Assembly (NCBI GenBank): GCA_016713525.1
Contig: JADJOZ010000033.1
Span: forward strand, 310,001 to 374,000
Reading direction: 5' to 3'
DNA: 64,000 nt
Source of the DNA: Bacteroidota bacterium
GTDB lineage: Bacteria; Bacteroidota; Bacteroidia; AKYH767-A; OLB10
Shown: positions 28,244-37,195 of the stretch, in pieces
Layout: the number at the start of each line of letters is the position of its first letter
How positions within the stretch are numbered: position 1 is the stretch's first letter
Position numbers and translations under genes: made by a program
The notes under the pieces: model-generated
Database searches by the model: none
The model's input: the letters and a program-made list of their open reading frames with translations, nothing else
Told to the model about the DNA's origin: nothing

Positions 28244-28936
28244 TCACATCTCCACCATATTCAAAATTGAATCGAGTATCAGTCGTCCATCAGTATTGCC
28301 TAAAACCGGATCGGCTGCTCTTTCAGGATGTGGCATCATGCCAAATACATTTCTGCCTTTGTTGCATATACCTGCAATATGGTCGGTAGCTCCATTGGGG
28401 TTAGCTGCATCCGATAAATTACCTGCTGCATCGCAGTAACGATATAATACCTGATTGTTTTCCCGTAAGGAAAGTAAGGTAGCGTCATCAGCAAAAAATT
28501 TGCCCTCTCCATGTGCAATTGGAACCTGCACTACCTGTCCCAGATTCAGTTTGGATGTTACCAGACTTTCATCGGTCTCGGCACGCATGTAAATGTTCTT
28601 ACAGATAAATTGACGACTATCATTATGCATCAATACTCCCGGAAGCAAATGTGCTTCGGTGAGTATCTGAAATCCATTACATATTCCTAATACAAATCCA
28701 CCTTTATCGGCAAACTCCATCACTTCTTGCATGATTGGAGAAAAACGGGCAATAGCGCCGGAACGTAAATAATCACCGTATGAAAATCCTCCTGGTAATA
28801 CTATGAAATCACATCCGCGCAAGCTGTGCTCCTTATGCCACAACATTTCAACCTGTTGCTTCATGACTGTGCCCAAGACATACTGCATGTCACGATCACA
28901 ATTAGATCCCGGAAATACTACTACCCCAAATTTCAT
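28244..28936 (-). CDS. purQ: Phosphoribosylformylglycinamidine synthase, glutaminase subunit
   Basis: 230 aa. Supplies ammonia from glutamine for step 4 of purine biosynthesis, together with PurL/PurS. Class I glutamine amidotransferase triad: nucleophile Cys86 in LGICNGFQ, His203 and Glu205 in MMPHPERA. N-terminal GVVVFPGSNCD and LPGGFSYGDYLRSGA motifs are those of PurQ. Cytosolic. purL and purS are not in the window; purD lies 1.4 kb upstream on the same strand. A promoter-like box lies just upstream (28955-28985). Confidence 0.95.
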   Translation of the reverse strand: MKFGVVVFPGSNCDRDMQYVLGTVMKQQVEMLWHKEHSLRGCDFIVLPGGFSYGDYLRSGAIARFSPIMQEVMEFADKGGFVLGICNGFQILTEAHLLPGVLMHNDSRQFICKNIYMRAETDESLVTSKLNLGQVVQVPIAHGEGKFFADDATLLSLRENNQVLYRYCDAAGNLSDAANPNGATDHIAGICNKGRNVFGMMPHPERAADPVLGNTDGRLILDSILNMVEM

Positions 28937-28954
28937 GTCGATTTATTTAGACTG

Positions 28955-28985
28955 CAAAAATAGACATTCCCGCCTGAAGTTGCAA
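28955..28985 (-). promoter_or_regulatory. Putative purQ promoter
   Basis: On the minus strand: TTG (28983-28985), 20-bp spacer, TATTTTTG (28955-28962), fitting the Bacteroidota TTTG/TAnnTTTG pattern, 18 bp before the purQ start. Confidence 0.5.
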
Positions 28986-29027
28986 TGGAAAACTGGATTG
29001 TCGATTAAAAGGATAATATATTTAATA

Positions 29028-30017
29028 TCAGCTGTATACGCTTACATAATTGACTGCCATAGTTGCTATCAGTAACCAAAAAATGACTTCCGATATCCAG
29101 GCCTTTTTGGCTGCCAGAAAATAATAGGAGATCATCGTCCCCAATGGAATGGTCACAATTGAAAACCTGTATACAGCTACCGAGCCTGCAAAAGCAAGTG
29201 ATAATAATGCAACAAGCATGAACATAAATATAACCTGTTGGTAATTGCGGATGCGCGTGGCATTCTTGTAAAAGTTTTGCCTGATCCTGATTATTGCAAG
29301 AATAGTGATCAAAGTAATCACAACTAAAGTAATCCGGTACCCCTGCAAAGCAAGTCCTCCTGTATCTATCAACTGACGAATGTTATTCAGGAAAAATTTC
29401 TCTTTCAACTCATCCAAACCATCATACCAAAAATAATAAACGAATGCAAAGAAGAAGGGTAGTAACAACCCTACAATTCCAACCATCCAGTCGCGCCAGG
29501 AGAACGTTTTAAGAATGAGAATACTTATTGCAAAAAGCAGAAAAAATGAAATTGCAGGCAGATAAAACAGTGTAGCAACACCAATCAAAAAGCAGGTGTC
29601 GAATACCAGTGGCAATGGATTGGTACTTTTGTATAGACGAAATATTTTATCGAGCGCAAGCAACAAAAAAGTATTGGTTATGATTACCGGATTGAACGAT
29701 AAAAATTGTGGAATGAATGTCAGGAATAGCATGTAAAAAAGTGCCGGCAAATACGAGTTCTTAAACAACACTTCATGTTTAATGATGATGTGATTCAGGT
29801 AAAAGACCTGTGCCGTGGTCAGTAAAAAGCCAATTAATCCCGGAAACCAGGCCGGTGCACTTTCCATCATCCACAACACCAAATTGTACAACGGCATCGG
29901 ATTTTGGACGATCAAACCACCGCCGGTTTGCCATCCCAACAGCCACATTGCCACCATAAACACCGGAATAATGACCAGAGAAGCAGGTTGGGAATTTTTA
30001 AATATATTGATAATCAT
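29028..30017 (-). CDS. Multi-pass membrane protein, DUF6427-like
   Basis: 329 aa with about nine hydrophobic segments and almost no large soluble part. It opens with MIINIFKNSQPASLVIIPVF. A family of such proteins (DUF6427) lies near purine-synthesis genes in Bacteroidota; assignment here rests on overall form and context, not on a motif. Function unknown. The small membrane-protein gene at 30116 diverges from it, with about 100 bp between starts. Confidence 0.6.
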   Translation of the reverse strand: MIINIFKNSQPASLVIIPVFMVAMWLLGWQTGGGLIVQNPMPLYNLVLWMMESAPAWFPGLIGFLLTTAQVFYLNHIIIKHEVLFKNSYLPALFYMLFLTFIPQFLSFNPVIITNTFLLLALDKIFRLYKSTNPLPLVFDTCFLIGVATLFYLPAISFFLLFAISILILKTFSWRDWMVGIVGLLLPFFFAFVYYFWYDGLDELKEKFFLNNIRQLIDTGGLALQGYRITLVVITLITILAIIRIRQNFYKNATRIRNYQQVIFMFMLVALLSLAFAGSVAVYRFSIVTIPLGTMISYYFLAAKKAWISEVIFWLLIATMAVNYVSVYS

Positions 30018-30115
30018 TTACTTACGAATCTTTTTCGATTTACCGGTTCTTCAAAGATGAAAAAATTGCGGCGTTTTGAAAAATGCATTATTTTTGTGAC
30101 AAATCAAATCAGATT

Positions 30116-30307
30116 ATGGACGCAGTATGGCATGGTATCGAAGCAGCTTTTGAATGGGTATTTGCAGCAGCAAAACCAATTGGCCCTCTGGCTAATGTTT
30201 TCTTTATTGCTGTAGGATTTATCGGCACCGCATTTTGGTTGTGGTATGGTGAATCGGTTCGTAAAGGCGGAGATAACTTTCTGGCTGATAACGCAGACAA
30301 GAAGTAA
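30116..30307 (+). CDS. Small single-span membrane protein (DUF6341-like)
   Basis: 63 aa from the ATG at 30116 (MDAVWHGIEAAFEWVF). An upstream ATG at 30083 is possible but adds an unusual Cys/Lys segment. One clear transmembrane helix (about 24-43; LANVFFIAVGFIGTAFWLWY) and a charged C-terminus (KGGDNFLADNADKK). It resembles the small membrane protein found beside DUF6427 genes in Bacteroidota. Function unknown. Confidence 0.65.
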   Translation: MDAVWHGIEAAFEWVFAAAKPIGPLANVFFIAVGFIGTAFWLWYGESVRKGGDNFLADNADKK

Positions 30308-30326
30308 GCACCTTTCTCCTCAGTTT

Positions 30327-31604
30327 TTACTTCATTAAATCATTACCGATATCCTTTCGGTAGTATTTTCCTTCATATTTTATTTTTTCAGCATTTTGCA
30401 TCGATAATTGTTTCGCTGCACCAATGTTATTTGCAATTGATGTAATTGCCAATACGCGGCCACCGTTAGTAACCACTTCGTCTTCTTTGCGTGAAGTTCC
30501 TGCATGAAACAACAAACTGTCTTCGCAATTTTCAAAGCCACTCATTGTTTCCCCTTTTTCATAATCACCGGGATAACCTTCCGATACCAGCATAACTGTT
30601 AATGCTGTTCGTTCATCGGTTTCAATTTGGTGGTGATGAAGATTTCCTTTTGCAACCGCATCAAACAACACAACTAAATCATTTTTTATTCTGGGAATTA
30701 CGACTTCCGTTTCAGGATCACCCATTCTTGCATTGTATTCAATCACGAATGGATCACCCCCAACATTCATGAGTCCGATAAATATAAATCCTTTGTATGA
30801 AATTTTTTCTTCGTGTAATCCTTTTACCGTTGGCCGGATGATTCGATCCTCAACTTTTTTGCGAAAGGCTTCATCATAAAATGGAACTGGTGAAACAGCT
30901 CCCATTCCTCCGGTATTTAATCCTTTGTCGCCCTCACCGATGCGTTTATAATCTTTAGCTTCAGGAAGCACTACATAACTTTTCCCGTCTGTCAGAACGA
31001 ATACACTTACCTCAATGCCTGCCAGAAATTCTTCAATCACAACTGTATTTCCGGCTTTGCCAAATTTAGCATCCTCAAGCATCGACTTTAATTCATGCTT
31101 TGCTTCATCCAGATTGTTCAAAATAAGAACACCTTTGCCTGCTGCTAATCCATCTGCTTTAAGCACATAAGGAGCTTGCAAAGTTTCTAAAAACAGATAT
31201 CCTTCTTCCAGATTTTCTCGCTGAAAACTGGCATATCCTGCCGTTGGAATTTTATGACGTTGCATAAACTGCTTTGAAAAATCTTTACTCCCTTCCAATT
31301 GTGCCCCATTTTTATCGGGACCAATTACAGGAATATTTTTCAAAGCATCATGTGATTCAAAATAATCACGTATCCCGTTAACCAAAGGATCTTCCGGACC
31401 AACTACTACCATGTTAATATCGTTTGCTTGCACAAAAGCAGCAATAGCATCAAAATCATTTACACCAATAGCAATGTTGGGTCCATGCTGCGAGGTACCC
31501 GCATTTCCGGGTGCAATAAATAATTTATCACAGTGAGTGCTCTGCGAAATTTTCCAAGCCAAAGCATGCTCACGACCACCGGAACCAAGTAATAAAATAT
31601 TCAA
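30327..31604 (-). CDS. purD: Phosphoribosylamine-glycine ligase
   Basis: 425 aa, full length. ATP-grasp enzyme making glycinamide ribonucleotide in purine biosynthesis. N-terminal LLLGSGGREHALAWKI and GPEDPLVNGI, ATP-grasp loop LKADGLAAGKGVLIL, and FIEYNARMGDPETE (written here as FVIEYNARMGDPETE) with metal/ATP ligands. Ends IKYEGKYYRKDIG. Cytosolic. Convergent with the 30116 gene. Upstream of its start lies a run of GGATTAA repeats. Confidence 0.96.
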   Translation of the reverse strand: MNILLLGSGGREHALAWKISQSTHCDKLFIAPGNAGTSQHGPNIAIGVNDFDAIAAFVQANDINMVVVGPEDPLVNGIRDYFESHDALKNIPVIGPDKNGAQLEGSKDFSKQFMQRHKIPTAGYASFQRENLEEGYLFLETLQAPYVLKADGLAAGKGVLILNNLDEAKHELKSMLEDAKFGKAGNTVVIEEFLAGIEVSVFVLTDGKSYVVLPEAKDYKRIGEGDKGLNTGGMGAVSPVPFYDEAFRKKVEDRIIRPTVKGLHEEKISYKGFIFIGLMNVGGDPFVIEYNARMGDPETEVVIPRIKNDLVVLFDAVAKGNLHHHQIETDERTALTVMLVSEGYPGDYEKGETMSGFENCEDSLLFHAGTSRKEDEVVTNGGRVLAITSIANNIGAAKQLSMQNAEKIKYEGKYYRKDIGNDLMK

Positions 31605-31606
31605 TA

Positions 31607-31655
31607 GGATTAAGGATTAAGGATTAAGGATTAAGGATTAAGGATTAAGGATTGG
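31607..31655. repeat. GGATTAA heptamer tandem repeat
   Basis: Six perfect GGATTAA units (31607-31648) plus a variant unit, directly upstream of purD. Related TTAATCC-type strings occur at 15507-15550, 43920-43947 and 44040-44070. Confidence 0.9.
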
Positions 31656-31798
31656 ATTAAGTTTTTTCTGAATAACTTATATTTTCAAATCACAAGTTAA
31701 CAAACCTTCATTAGTATAAAATATACTTACGGGATTTACCACAACTTGCCACTTTCAATCCTTCGGCTGCGCTCAGGGCAGCGCTTGCCACTTTCAAC

Positions 31799-31850
31799 TG
31801 GAAACATTCCATTGTAACTGGCAACTGCCAGTTACAATGGAATATTTCCA
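31799..31850 (-). repeat. Long inverted repeat at the carboxylase stop codon
   Basis: Arms 31799-31823 and 31826-31850 match in 24 of 25 positions. The right arm encodes the last codons and stop of the acyl-CoA carboxylase gene. Without a T-run it is not a standard terminator, but it should form a strong hairpin at the mRNA 3' end. Confidence 0.8.
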
Positions 31851-33373
31851 TGCTTTTTCTTCGGCAACACCGCCACTTTATTTTCAAGCATCTTAAATGC
31901 TTTCATCAATTTTGAGCGAGTATCTTCCGGCTTTATTACTTCATCAATATATCCTCTTTCTGCAGCTTTGTACGGATTCGCAAATAAATCGGTATATTCT
32001 TTTTCTTTCTCTTTTAATTTTGCTTCAGGATCTTTTGCTTCAGAAATTTCTTTCTTAAAAATAATCTCAGCAGCCCCTTTTGCTCCCATTACTGCAATTT
32101 CAGCAGTAGGCCATGCATAGTTCATGTCGGCACCAATATGTTTGGAGTTCATTACATCATAAGCTCCACCATATGCTTTCCGGGTAATGACTGTAATTCT
32201 TGGAACTGTTGCTTCACAAAATGCATACAGCAATTTTGCTCCATTGGTGATAATGGCATTCCATTCCTGATCAGTCCCTGGAAGAAATCCGGGAACATCT
32301 TCGAACACCAGTAATGGAACATTGAATGAGTCGCAGAAACGTACAAAACGTGCTGCTTTGGTAGAAGCATGGTTATCGAGTACACCTGCAAGAAACGCAG
32401 GCTGATTGGCAACGATTCCAATACTTCTTCCACCAATACGTGCAAAGCCAACCACAATATTCTCTGCGAAATTTTTATGAACTTCAAAGAAACTATCCTC
32501 ATCAATCACACCACTAATCACATCACGAATATCATAAGGTTGATTTGGATTTGCAGGAATAATATCATTCAGCGAAATTCTTTTTTCATCACCACCAGAA
32601 TAGGGTAGTGAAGGAGCATCTTCTTCACAATTTGAAGGAATATAGCTGAATAATTTTTTAATATTATTGATGCACTCCACTTCATTCGCACAGGAGAAAT
32701 GTGTTACGCCCGATTTCGTAGAGTGTGTTGATGCACCTCCGAGTTCTTCTGATGTAACTTCTTCATGAGTTACAGTCTTCACCACATTTGGTCCCGTTAC
32801 AAACATGTAGCTGGTATTCTCCACCATCATAATAAAATCGGTGATAGCCGGAGAGTAAACGGCACCACCTGCACATGGTCCCATGATGGCACTTATTTGC
32901 GGAATAACTCCGGATGCAAGTGTATTGCGATAAAAAATATCGGCATAACCACCTAATGAAACAACACCTTCCTGAATGCGCGCACCACCGGAATCATTCA
33001 ATCCAATTACGGGGGCACCATTTTGCATAGCCAAATCCATCACTTTGCAGATTTTTTCTGCATGTGTTTCGGAAAGTGAACCTCCAAAGACCGTAAAATC
33101 CTGTGAAAAAACATATACCAGGCGACCGGCAATAGTGCCATAACCTGTTACAACGCCATCACCGGGATAAATTTCTTTTTCCAGACCAAATTCCCGGGAG
33201 CGGTGTGTTACCAACATGCCAATTTCTTCAAAAGAACCCTCATCCAGTAAGAAGTGAAGGCGCTCACGGGCAGTCAGCTTGCCTTTTTTGTGTTGAGCGT
33301 CAATTCGTTTTTGTCCGCCACCCAGTTGGGCAGCAGCAATTTTAGCATCTAAATTAGAAAGCTTATCATTCAT
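31832..33373 (-). CDS. Acyl-CoA carboxylase beta subunit (propionyl/methylmalonyl-CoA type)
   Basis: 513 aa from the ATG at 33373 (MNDKLSNLDAKIAAAQ); an upstream ATG at 33484 would add 37 non-family residues. Carboxyltransferase family: GKLTARERLHFLLDEGSF, GFARIGGRSIGIVANQP, PGFLPGTDQEWNAII, and ITRKAYGGAYDVMNSKHIGA. It moves CO2 from biotin to propionyl-CoA or a related acyl-CoA. It may equally serve methylmalonyl-CoA decarboxylation; the biotin carrier and biotin carboxylase genes are not in the window. The end GNIPL lies in a long inverted repeat. Confidence 0.93.
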   Translation of the reverse strand: MNDKLSNLDAKIAAAQLGGGQKRIDAQHKKGKLTARERLHFLLDEGSFEEIGMLVTHRSREFGLEKEIYPGDGVVTGYGTIAGRLVYVFSQDFTVFGGSLSETHAEKICKVMDLAMQNGAPVIGLNDSGGARIQEGVVSLGGYADIFYRNTLASGVIPQISAIMGPCAGGAVYSPAITDFIMMVENTSYMFVTGPNVVKTVTHEEVTSEELGGASTHSTKSGVTHFSCANEVECINNIKKLFSYIPSNCEEDAPSLPYSGGDEKRISLNDIIPANPNQPYDIRDVISGVIDEDSFFEVHKNFAENIVVGFARIGGRSIGIVANQPAFLAGVLDNHASTKAARFVRFCDSFNVPLLVFEDVPGFLPGTDQEWNAIITNGAKLLYAFCEATVPRITVITRKAYGGAYDVMNSKHIGADMNYAWPTAEIAVMGAKGAAEIIFKKEISEAKDPEAKLKEKEKEYTDLFANPYKAAERGYIDEVIKPEDTRSKLMKAFKMLENKVAVLPKKKHGNIPL

Positions 33374-33463
33374 CGGAAAGGGATCAATTAAGTTGAAATG
33401 AAGGAACAAAGAAACTGAAAAAAGAGGGATTTCTGAAAGGAAGAAGTGATAACAGTATAAAGA

Positions 33464-33497
33464 TTGCTCCACATGAAACATCAAAGCACTATTTTTG
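33464..33497 (+). promoter_or_regulatory. Putative promoter of the DAHP synthase/chorismate mutase gene
   Basis: TTG (33464-33466), 23-bp spacer, TATTTTTG (33490-33497), 30 bp before the chosen start. Confidence 0.45.
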
Positions 33498-33527
33498 TTG
33501 AAAATCTGGCGGCATACTGCTTGTTTT

Positions 33528-34625
33528 ATGGATAAACTGGAATCGGATTGGTTAATTGCAAATGGTGAAAAAGTGCTTATGGCCGGTCCATGTAGTGCTG
33601 AATCACGCGAACAGGTGTTGGAAACAGCTATCGGAATCGCTGCTTATTACCCCAATGCAATTTTAAGAGCCGGCATCTGGAAGCCCCGCACTCGTCCAGG
33701 AATGTTCGAAGGTGTTGGAGAACAGGCACTTCCATGGTTGGCGGAAGCTAAGAAAGTAACCGGTTTAAAGGTTGCTATTGAAACGGCGTCTGTAAAACAC
33801 ATTGACCTGGCTCTGAAAAATGGTGTCGATATGATTTGGATTGGTGCCCGAACCACAGTCAATCCGTTTTTAGTCCAGGAACTTGCCGACTCATTAAAAG
33901 GTGTCGATATCCCCGTTTTTGTGAAGAATCCCATTCACCCCGATTTGCAATTGTGGATAGGTGGACTCGAACGATTTTATAAAGCCGGAATTACCAAATT
34001 AGCTGCCATTCACCGCGGATTTCATGCTTTTGAAAATTCCGGTTATCGCAATGTGCCCCGGTGGCAATTGGTGCATGCCCTGAAGTCGCGTTACCCCGAA
34101 TTGCCTGTAATTTGTGATATTAGCCATATTGCTGGTCATAGGGAGTTTTTACCCATGATTGCTCAACAGGCGTATGACTTGAATCTGGAAGGACTGATGG
34201 TTGAAACCCACTGTGATCCAACATCCGCGCTAAGCGATGCCGCACAGCAAGTTACACCTGAAGCACTGAATGAATTACTCACTTCACTGGTAAAGCGCCT
34301 GCCTTCATTTGAGGATACTCCGGTCATGAACCAGATTCTGGAAATCAGGAAGGAGATTGATGCGGTCGATAAAAAGTTACTCGAAGCACTCAATCGGAGG
34401 ATGGAGTTAGCAGCTACCATCGGCGAATTGAAGAAAGAATATAATGTGAGTATTCTGCAATTGGAACGGTGGAAACAAGTGATCGATAATTGCATGGTGC
34501 TTGCTGCCGAAAAAGGATTGAATAGTGAGTTTATCCGGAATGTGCTTATTCAGGTGTACGATGAAGCCATCCGTCTACAATCGAGAATTTGGAATGAATC
34601 AGATAACGGCGTTCCTAAAAAGTAG
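33528..34625 (+). CDS. Bifunctional DAHP synthase / chorismate mutase type II
   Basis: About 365 aa from the ATG at 33528 (MDKLESDWLIANGEKVLMAGPCSAES). The N-terminal DAHP-synthase domain (about 1-255) has AGPCSAESREQ, KPRTRPGMFEGVG, VFVKNPIHPD and CDISHIAGHREF, which condense PEP and erythrose-4-phosphate at the head of the shikimate pathway. The C-terminal AroQ-type chorismate mutase (about 265-350) has EIRKEIDAVDKKLLEALNRR. This order is the usual Bacteroidota form; the mutase domain may provide feedback control. Its 3' end overlaps the convergent M48 gene by 11 bp. Confidence 0.94.
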   Translation: MDKLESDWLIANGEKVLMAGPCSAESREQVLETAIGIAAYYPNAILRAGIWKPRTRPGMFEGVGEQALPWLAEAKKVTGLKVAIETASVKHIDLALKNGVDMIWIGARTTVNPFLVQELADSLKGVDIPVFVKNPIHPDLQLWIGGLERFYKAGITKLAAIHRGFHAFENSGYRNVPRWQLVHALKSRYPELPVICDISHIAGHREFLPMIAQQAYDLNLEGLMVETHCDPTSALSDAAQQVTPEALNELLTSLVKRLPSFEDTPVMNQILEIRKEIDAVDKKLLEALNRRMELAATIGELKKEYNVSILQLERWKQVIDNCMVLAAEKGLNSEFIRNVLIQVYDEAIRLQSRIWNESDNGVPKK

Positions 34626-35418
34626 TGTTATCGGGTAGTAAACTTTCCAGTTTTTGGAAACTTTTTTGGTGATCAGCCCCTTCCTTCGACCCTTCTAAAA
34701 CCCAGAAATCATTTATTTTCTTAACCCTGTTTTCCGGATTCGGGTGGGTACTTAAAAATTGCAAAGGCCCCATGCTTCCCCCTTCCTTTTCCATTCGTTC
34801 AAAAAATCCGGCAAATGCCTTCGGATTATAATCGGTGTCGCTGAGGTATTTAACTGCGTATTCATCTGCTTCTTCCTCATCAGAGCGACTGAATTTTAAT
34901 CCCAATAAATTGATTCCCAGTGAAGTAAGTAGCTCCCCATCGCCACCTGTAAGCAATCCCATAACTACCTTTAAACCATAAGTTTTGGTCATTTGATCAG
35001 TGCCATGCCTCAGATCACCATGGGCAATTTCATGTCCTAGTATTCCTGCCAATTCATCTTCAGATTCTACGTATCGGATGAGTCCGGTATACACATAAAT
35101 AAATCCCCCGGGAGTGCAGAAGGCATTGTAAATGGTGTCGTTATCAATTACCCGAAGTTGCCAGCTAAAATCATTGCGGTGAAAAAGGTCGTCAGAAGCA
35201 AGTATTTTATCACGAATGCCTTCCAGATGTTTATAAAGTTTGGGATGTTTGGCAGGAGCCAGAATCGGATAGTTTTCGGGGTCAGCATCAATGGCAGCAG
35301 CCATTTGACTGCCAAGTGTCAGGTCTTCTTCAGGCGAAAAGATGGTGAAATCGCCATCTCTGCTTTGGCAGGATGCAAAAGTGACCAGGGCGAAAATGAG
35401 TGGCAGGATCTTTTTCAT
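34615..35418 (-). CDS. M48-family metalloprotease lipoprotein
   Basis: 267 aa. Lipoprotein signal MKKILPLIFALVTFASC (Cys17). Zinc motif H129-E-x-x-H133 in LGHEIAHGD; the third ligand is probably the Glu in SDEEEADEYAVKYL. This is the BepA/LoiP-like group of periplasmic M48 proteases that tend outer-membrane proteins. The substrate-binding part TPGGFIYVYTGLIRYV is present. Convergent overlap (11 bp) with the DAHP synthase gene. Confidence 0.92.
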   Translation of the reverse strand: MKKILPLIFALVTFASCQSRDGDFTIFSPEEDLTLGSQMAAAIDADPENYPILAPAKHPKLYKHLEGIRDKILASDDLFHRNDFSWQLRVIDNDTIYNAFCTPGGFIYVYTGLIRYVESEDELAGILGHEIAHGDLRHGTDQMTKTYGLKVVMGLLTGGDGELLTSLGINLLGLKFSRSDEEEADEYAVKYLSDTDYNPKAFAGFFERMEKEGGSMGPLQFLSTHPNPENRVKKINDFWVLEGSKEGADHQKSFQKLESLLPDNTTF

Positions 35419-35469
35419 GTTGCAAATATCGGTATGGAAAACATTAAATAAGTAAACAAAATTATGGTG

Positions 35470-35498
35470 TTGATGGATGCTATAATTTTATATTTTTG
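35470..35498 (+). promoter_or_regulatory. Putative promoter of the sugar-phosphate isomerase gene
   Basis: TTG (35470-35472), 18-bp spacer, TATTTTTG (35491-35498). It sits downstream of an ATG at 35464, which supports the ATG at 35521 as the real start. Confidence 0.55.
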
Positions 35499-35520
35499 TG
35501 CGCAACCAACGCAATCTGAA

Positions 35521-36504
35521 ATGAAAGAATTAGTAGCATCCTTTACAGCGCAACTCCGCCAGGCGGTTGAAATCGGTGAAAAAGCAACATTCACCCCTTC
35601 AAAAAATCCAATTCGTAATGTTCTGATCACCGGTTTAGGTGGATCAGGGATTGGTGGAAGTATCATCAATCAGATTGTGGAACACGAAATTAAAGTTCCT
35701 ATTACTGTTAATAAAGATTATTTCATTCCTGCATTTGTGGGACCTGAAACTCTGGTAATCGTTTCATCTTATTCCGGAAACACCGAATAAACACTGGGAG
35801 CAATGGAAATTGCTATGAGTCGTGGTGCCAAAATGGTTTGCGTGACTTCCGGTGGAAAAGTTCTGGAAATTGCTAAAACTAATGGTTTCGATCATATTAT
35901 TATTCCAGGTGGAATGCCACCAAGGGCTTGCCTTGCTTATTCATTCACACAACTTTTTTATGTTTTGAATGGCTTCGGATTAATCAGCAACTCTTTTAAA
36001 GCAGACTTCGAGACCAGCATTCATTTACTCGATCATGAAGAAGAGCATATTTGTGCTGAAGCATATTATCTCGCAGAAAAATTACACAAGAAAATTCCGG
36101 TGATTTACAGTCAGGCGAATTTTGAAGCAGTTTGTGTTCGCTTCCGTCAGCAAATTAATGAAAATTCAAAAATGCTTTGCTGGCATCATGCCCTTCCGGA
36201 GATGAACCACAATGAATTGGTTGGTTGGACTATTCCTAACGATAAACTGGCAGTAGTATTTTTCAGAAATGAAACTGACTACGATCGTACTAAAACCAGA
36301 ATGGAACTCACCAAAGAAATTGTAAAAAAATATACACCCTATATTTTTGAAGTTTATTCTAAAGGTGCTACACAACTTCAACGCTCACTCTATCTTATTC
36401 ATTTCGGAGACTGGGTATCCTGGTATATTTCTGAAATCAGAAACATTGACGCTACTGAAGTTAAAGTAATCGATTTTCTTAAAGGCGAATTGTCGAAGAT
36501 TTAA
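35521..36504 (+). CDS. Bifunctional phosphoglucose/phosphomannose isomerase, with in-frame stop
   Basis: 327 codons from the ATG at 35521 (MKELVASFTAQLRQ). SIS-domain isomerase of the archaeal/Bacteroidota PgiPmi type, interconverting fructose-6-P with glucose-6-P or mannose-6-P. Motifs: LITGLGGSGIGGSIINQ, VIVSSYSGNTEET-type phosphate loop, IPGGMPPRACLAYSF, and the catalytic MNHNELVGW segment. At 35788-35790 a TAA replaces the expected Glu codon right after SYSGNTE; the frame is otherwise open on both sides (reading resumes TLGAMEIAMSRG). So this is a base substitution, not an indel. A real stop would remove two thirds of the enzyme. Confidence 0.88.
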
Positions 36505-36687
36505 TGTGCTGATTTGCTAATTTGCTAATGTGCTAATTTTTTATTCCACAATAGAAAAATGTGATTGCAATTGATTTGGTGACAAGAATTGGATATTGAA
36601 GAATGACTTTTTAGTCGAAGCCAACCTGTTTCAAACCAGGTCAATCTATCATTTATCATCTATCAACTATTCATTTCCCTTAGGACC

Positions 36688-36934
36688 GAACAGCATCCAG
36701 CACGTGTTGGCAGTTTGCCGTCTGGCGCCGCGACTCGCGCCTTTTTTTACAAGACAGTTTTTTCATAGAAAAAAACTGTCTTAGTAAAAAGCAGCGCACG
36801 GCAAACTGCCAACAGTTTTGAAGCAATAAAACAAAACGTAATTAACCCCAATCAACAAAGCAAAGAATGAAAGTGCCTGATGCTGTTCTTGACTTTTTGG
36901 TTACTTTTTGGTCAAGCAAAAAGTAACAAAGCCT
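36688..36934. repeat. Dispersed stem-loop repeat, copy 2
   Basis: Matches 15203-15467 over most of its length. The outer arms GTTGGCAGTTTGCCGT (36706-36722) and ACGGCAAACTGCCAAC (36798-36813) are perfect complements here. Inner hairpin AAGACAGTTTTTT / AAAAAACTGTCTT. Second module with GTTACTTTTTG / CAAAAAGTAAC around GTCAAG (36900-36928). Confidence 0.87.
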
Positions 36935-37002
36935 CAAGGCAGTTGAAATATGAAGATGTCTGAGAAATTTAAAGTTATGAAAACCCTGAGATTGGCCGAA
37001 GG

Positions 37003-37050
37003 GTGGTCAAGCAAAAAGCAACAAAGTCTGCATGGCAGATGCAAAATATA
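37003..37050. repeat. Duplicated tail of the dispersed repeat
   Basis: GGTCAAGCAAAAAG...CAAAG followed by GCATGGCAGATGCAAAATA, matching the 3' end of copy 1 (15424-15467). Copy 2 lacks this end at its own position, so the end has apparently been moved about 70 bp. Confidence 0.75.
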
Positions 37051-37160
37051 ATGAGAAACCAAATTCGAATGAAAATTTAGATGTGAAAAGGTACCAGGGT
37101 GCACATTTTTTGCGCAGCAATCCATCTATCATTTATCATCTATAATTTATCATTCTCTAA

Positions 37161-37195
37161 ATAATCAGCTTTACGCCAAGCGTAAAGCTGATTAT
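37161..37195 (-). repeat. Hairpin at the end of the PorE-like gene
   Basis: Perfect 16-bp stem ATAATCAGCTTTACGC (37161-37176) / GCGTAAAGCTGATTAT (37180-37195), CAA loop. It includes the stop codon of the gene. No clear T-run follows on the minus strand, so termination is possible but not certain. Confidence 0.75.

Larger units (their letters stand above)
36505..37191. other. Long repeat-rich intergenic region
   Basis: 687 bp without a convincing gene. Begins with GCTAAT-type repeats (36508-36535), then TATCAT repeats (36640-36672), copy 2 of the dispersed stem-loop element (36688-36934), its duplicated tail (37003-37050), TATCAT repeats again (37120-37153), and a 16-bp hairpin at the end of the PorE-like gene. 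A short open frame at 36596-36784 overlaps the repeat and is not considered coding. Confidence 0.75.

Noticed and set aside
31607..31655. CRISPR-like repeat next to purD
   Set aside because: The 7-bp units are directly adjacent, with no spacers; it is a simple tandem repeat.
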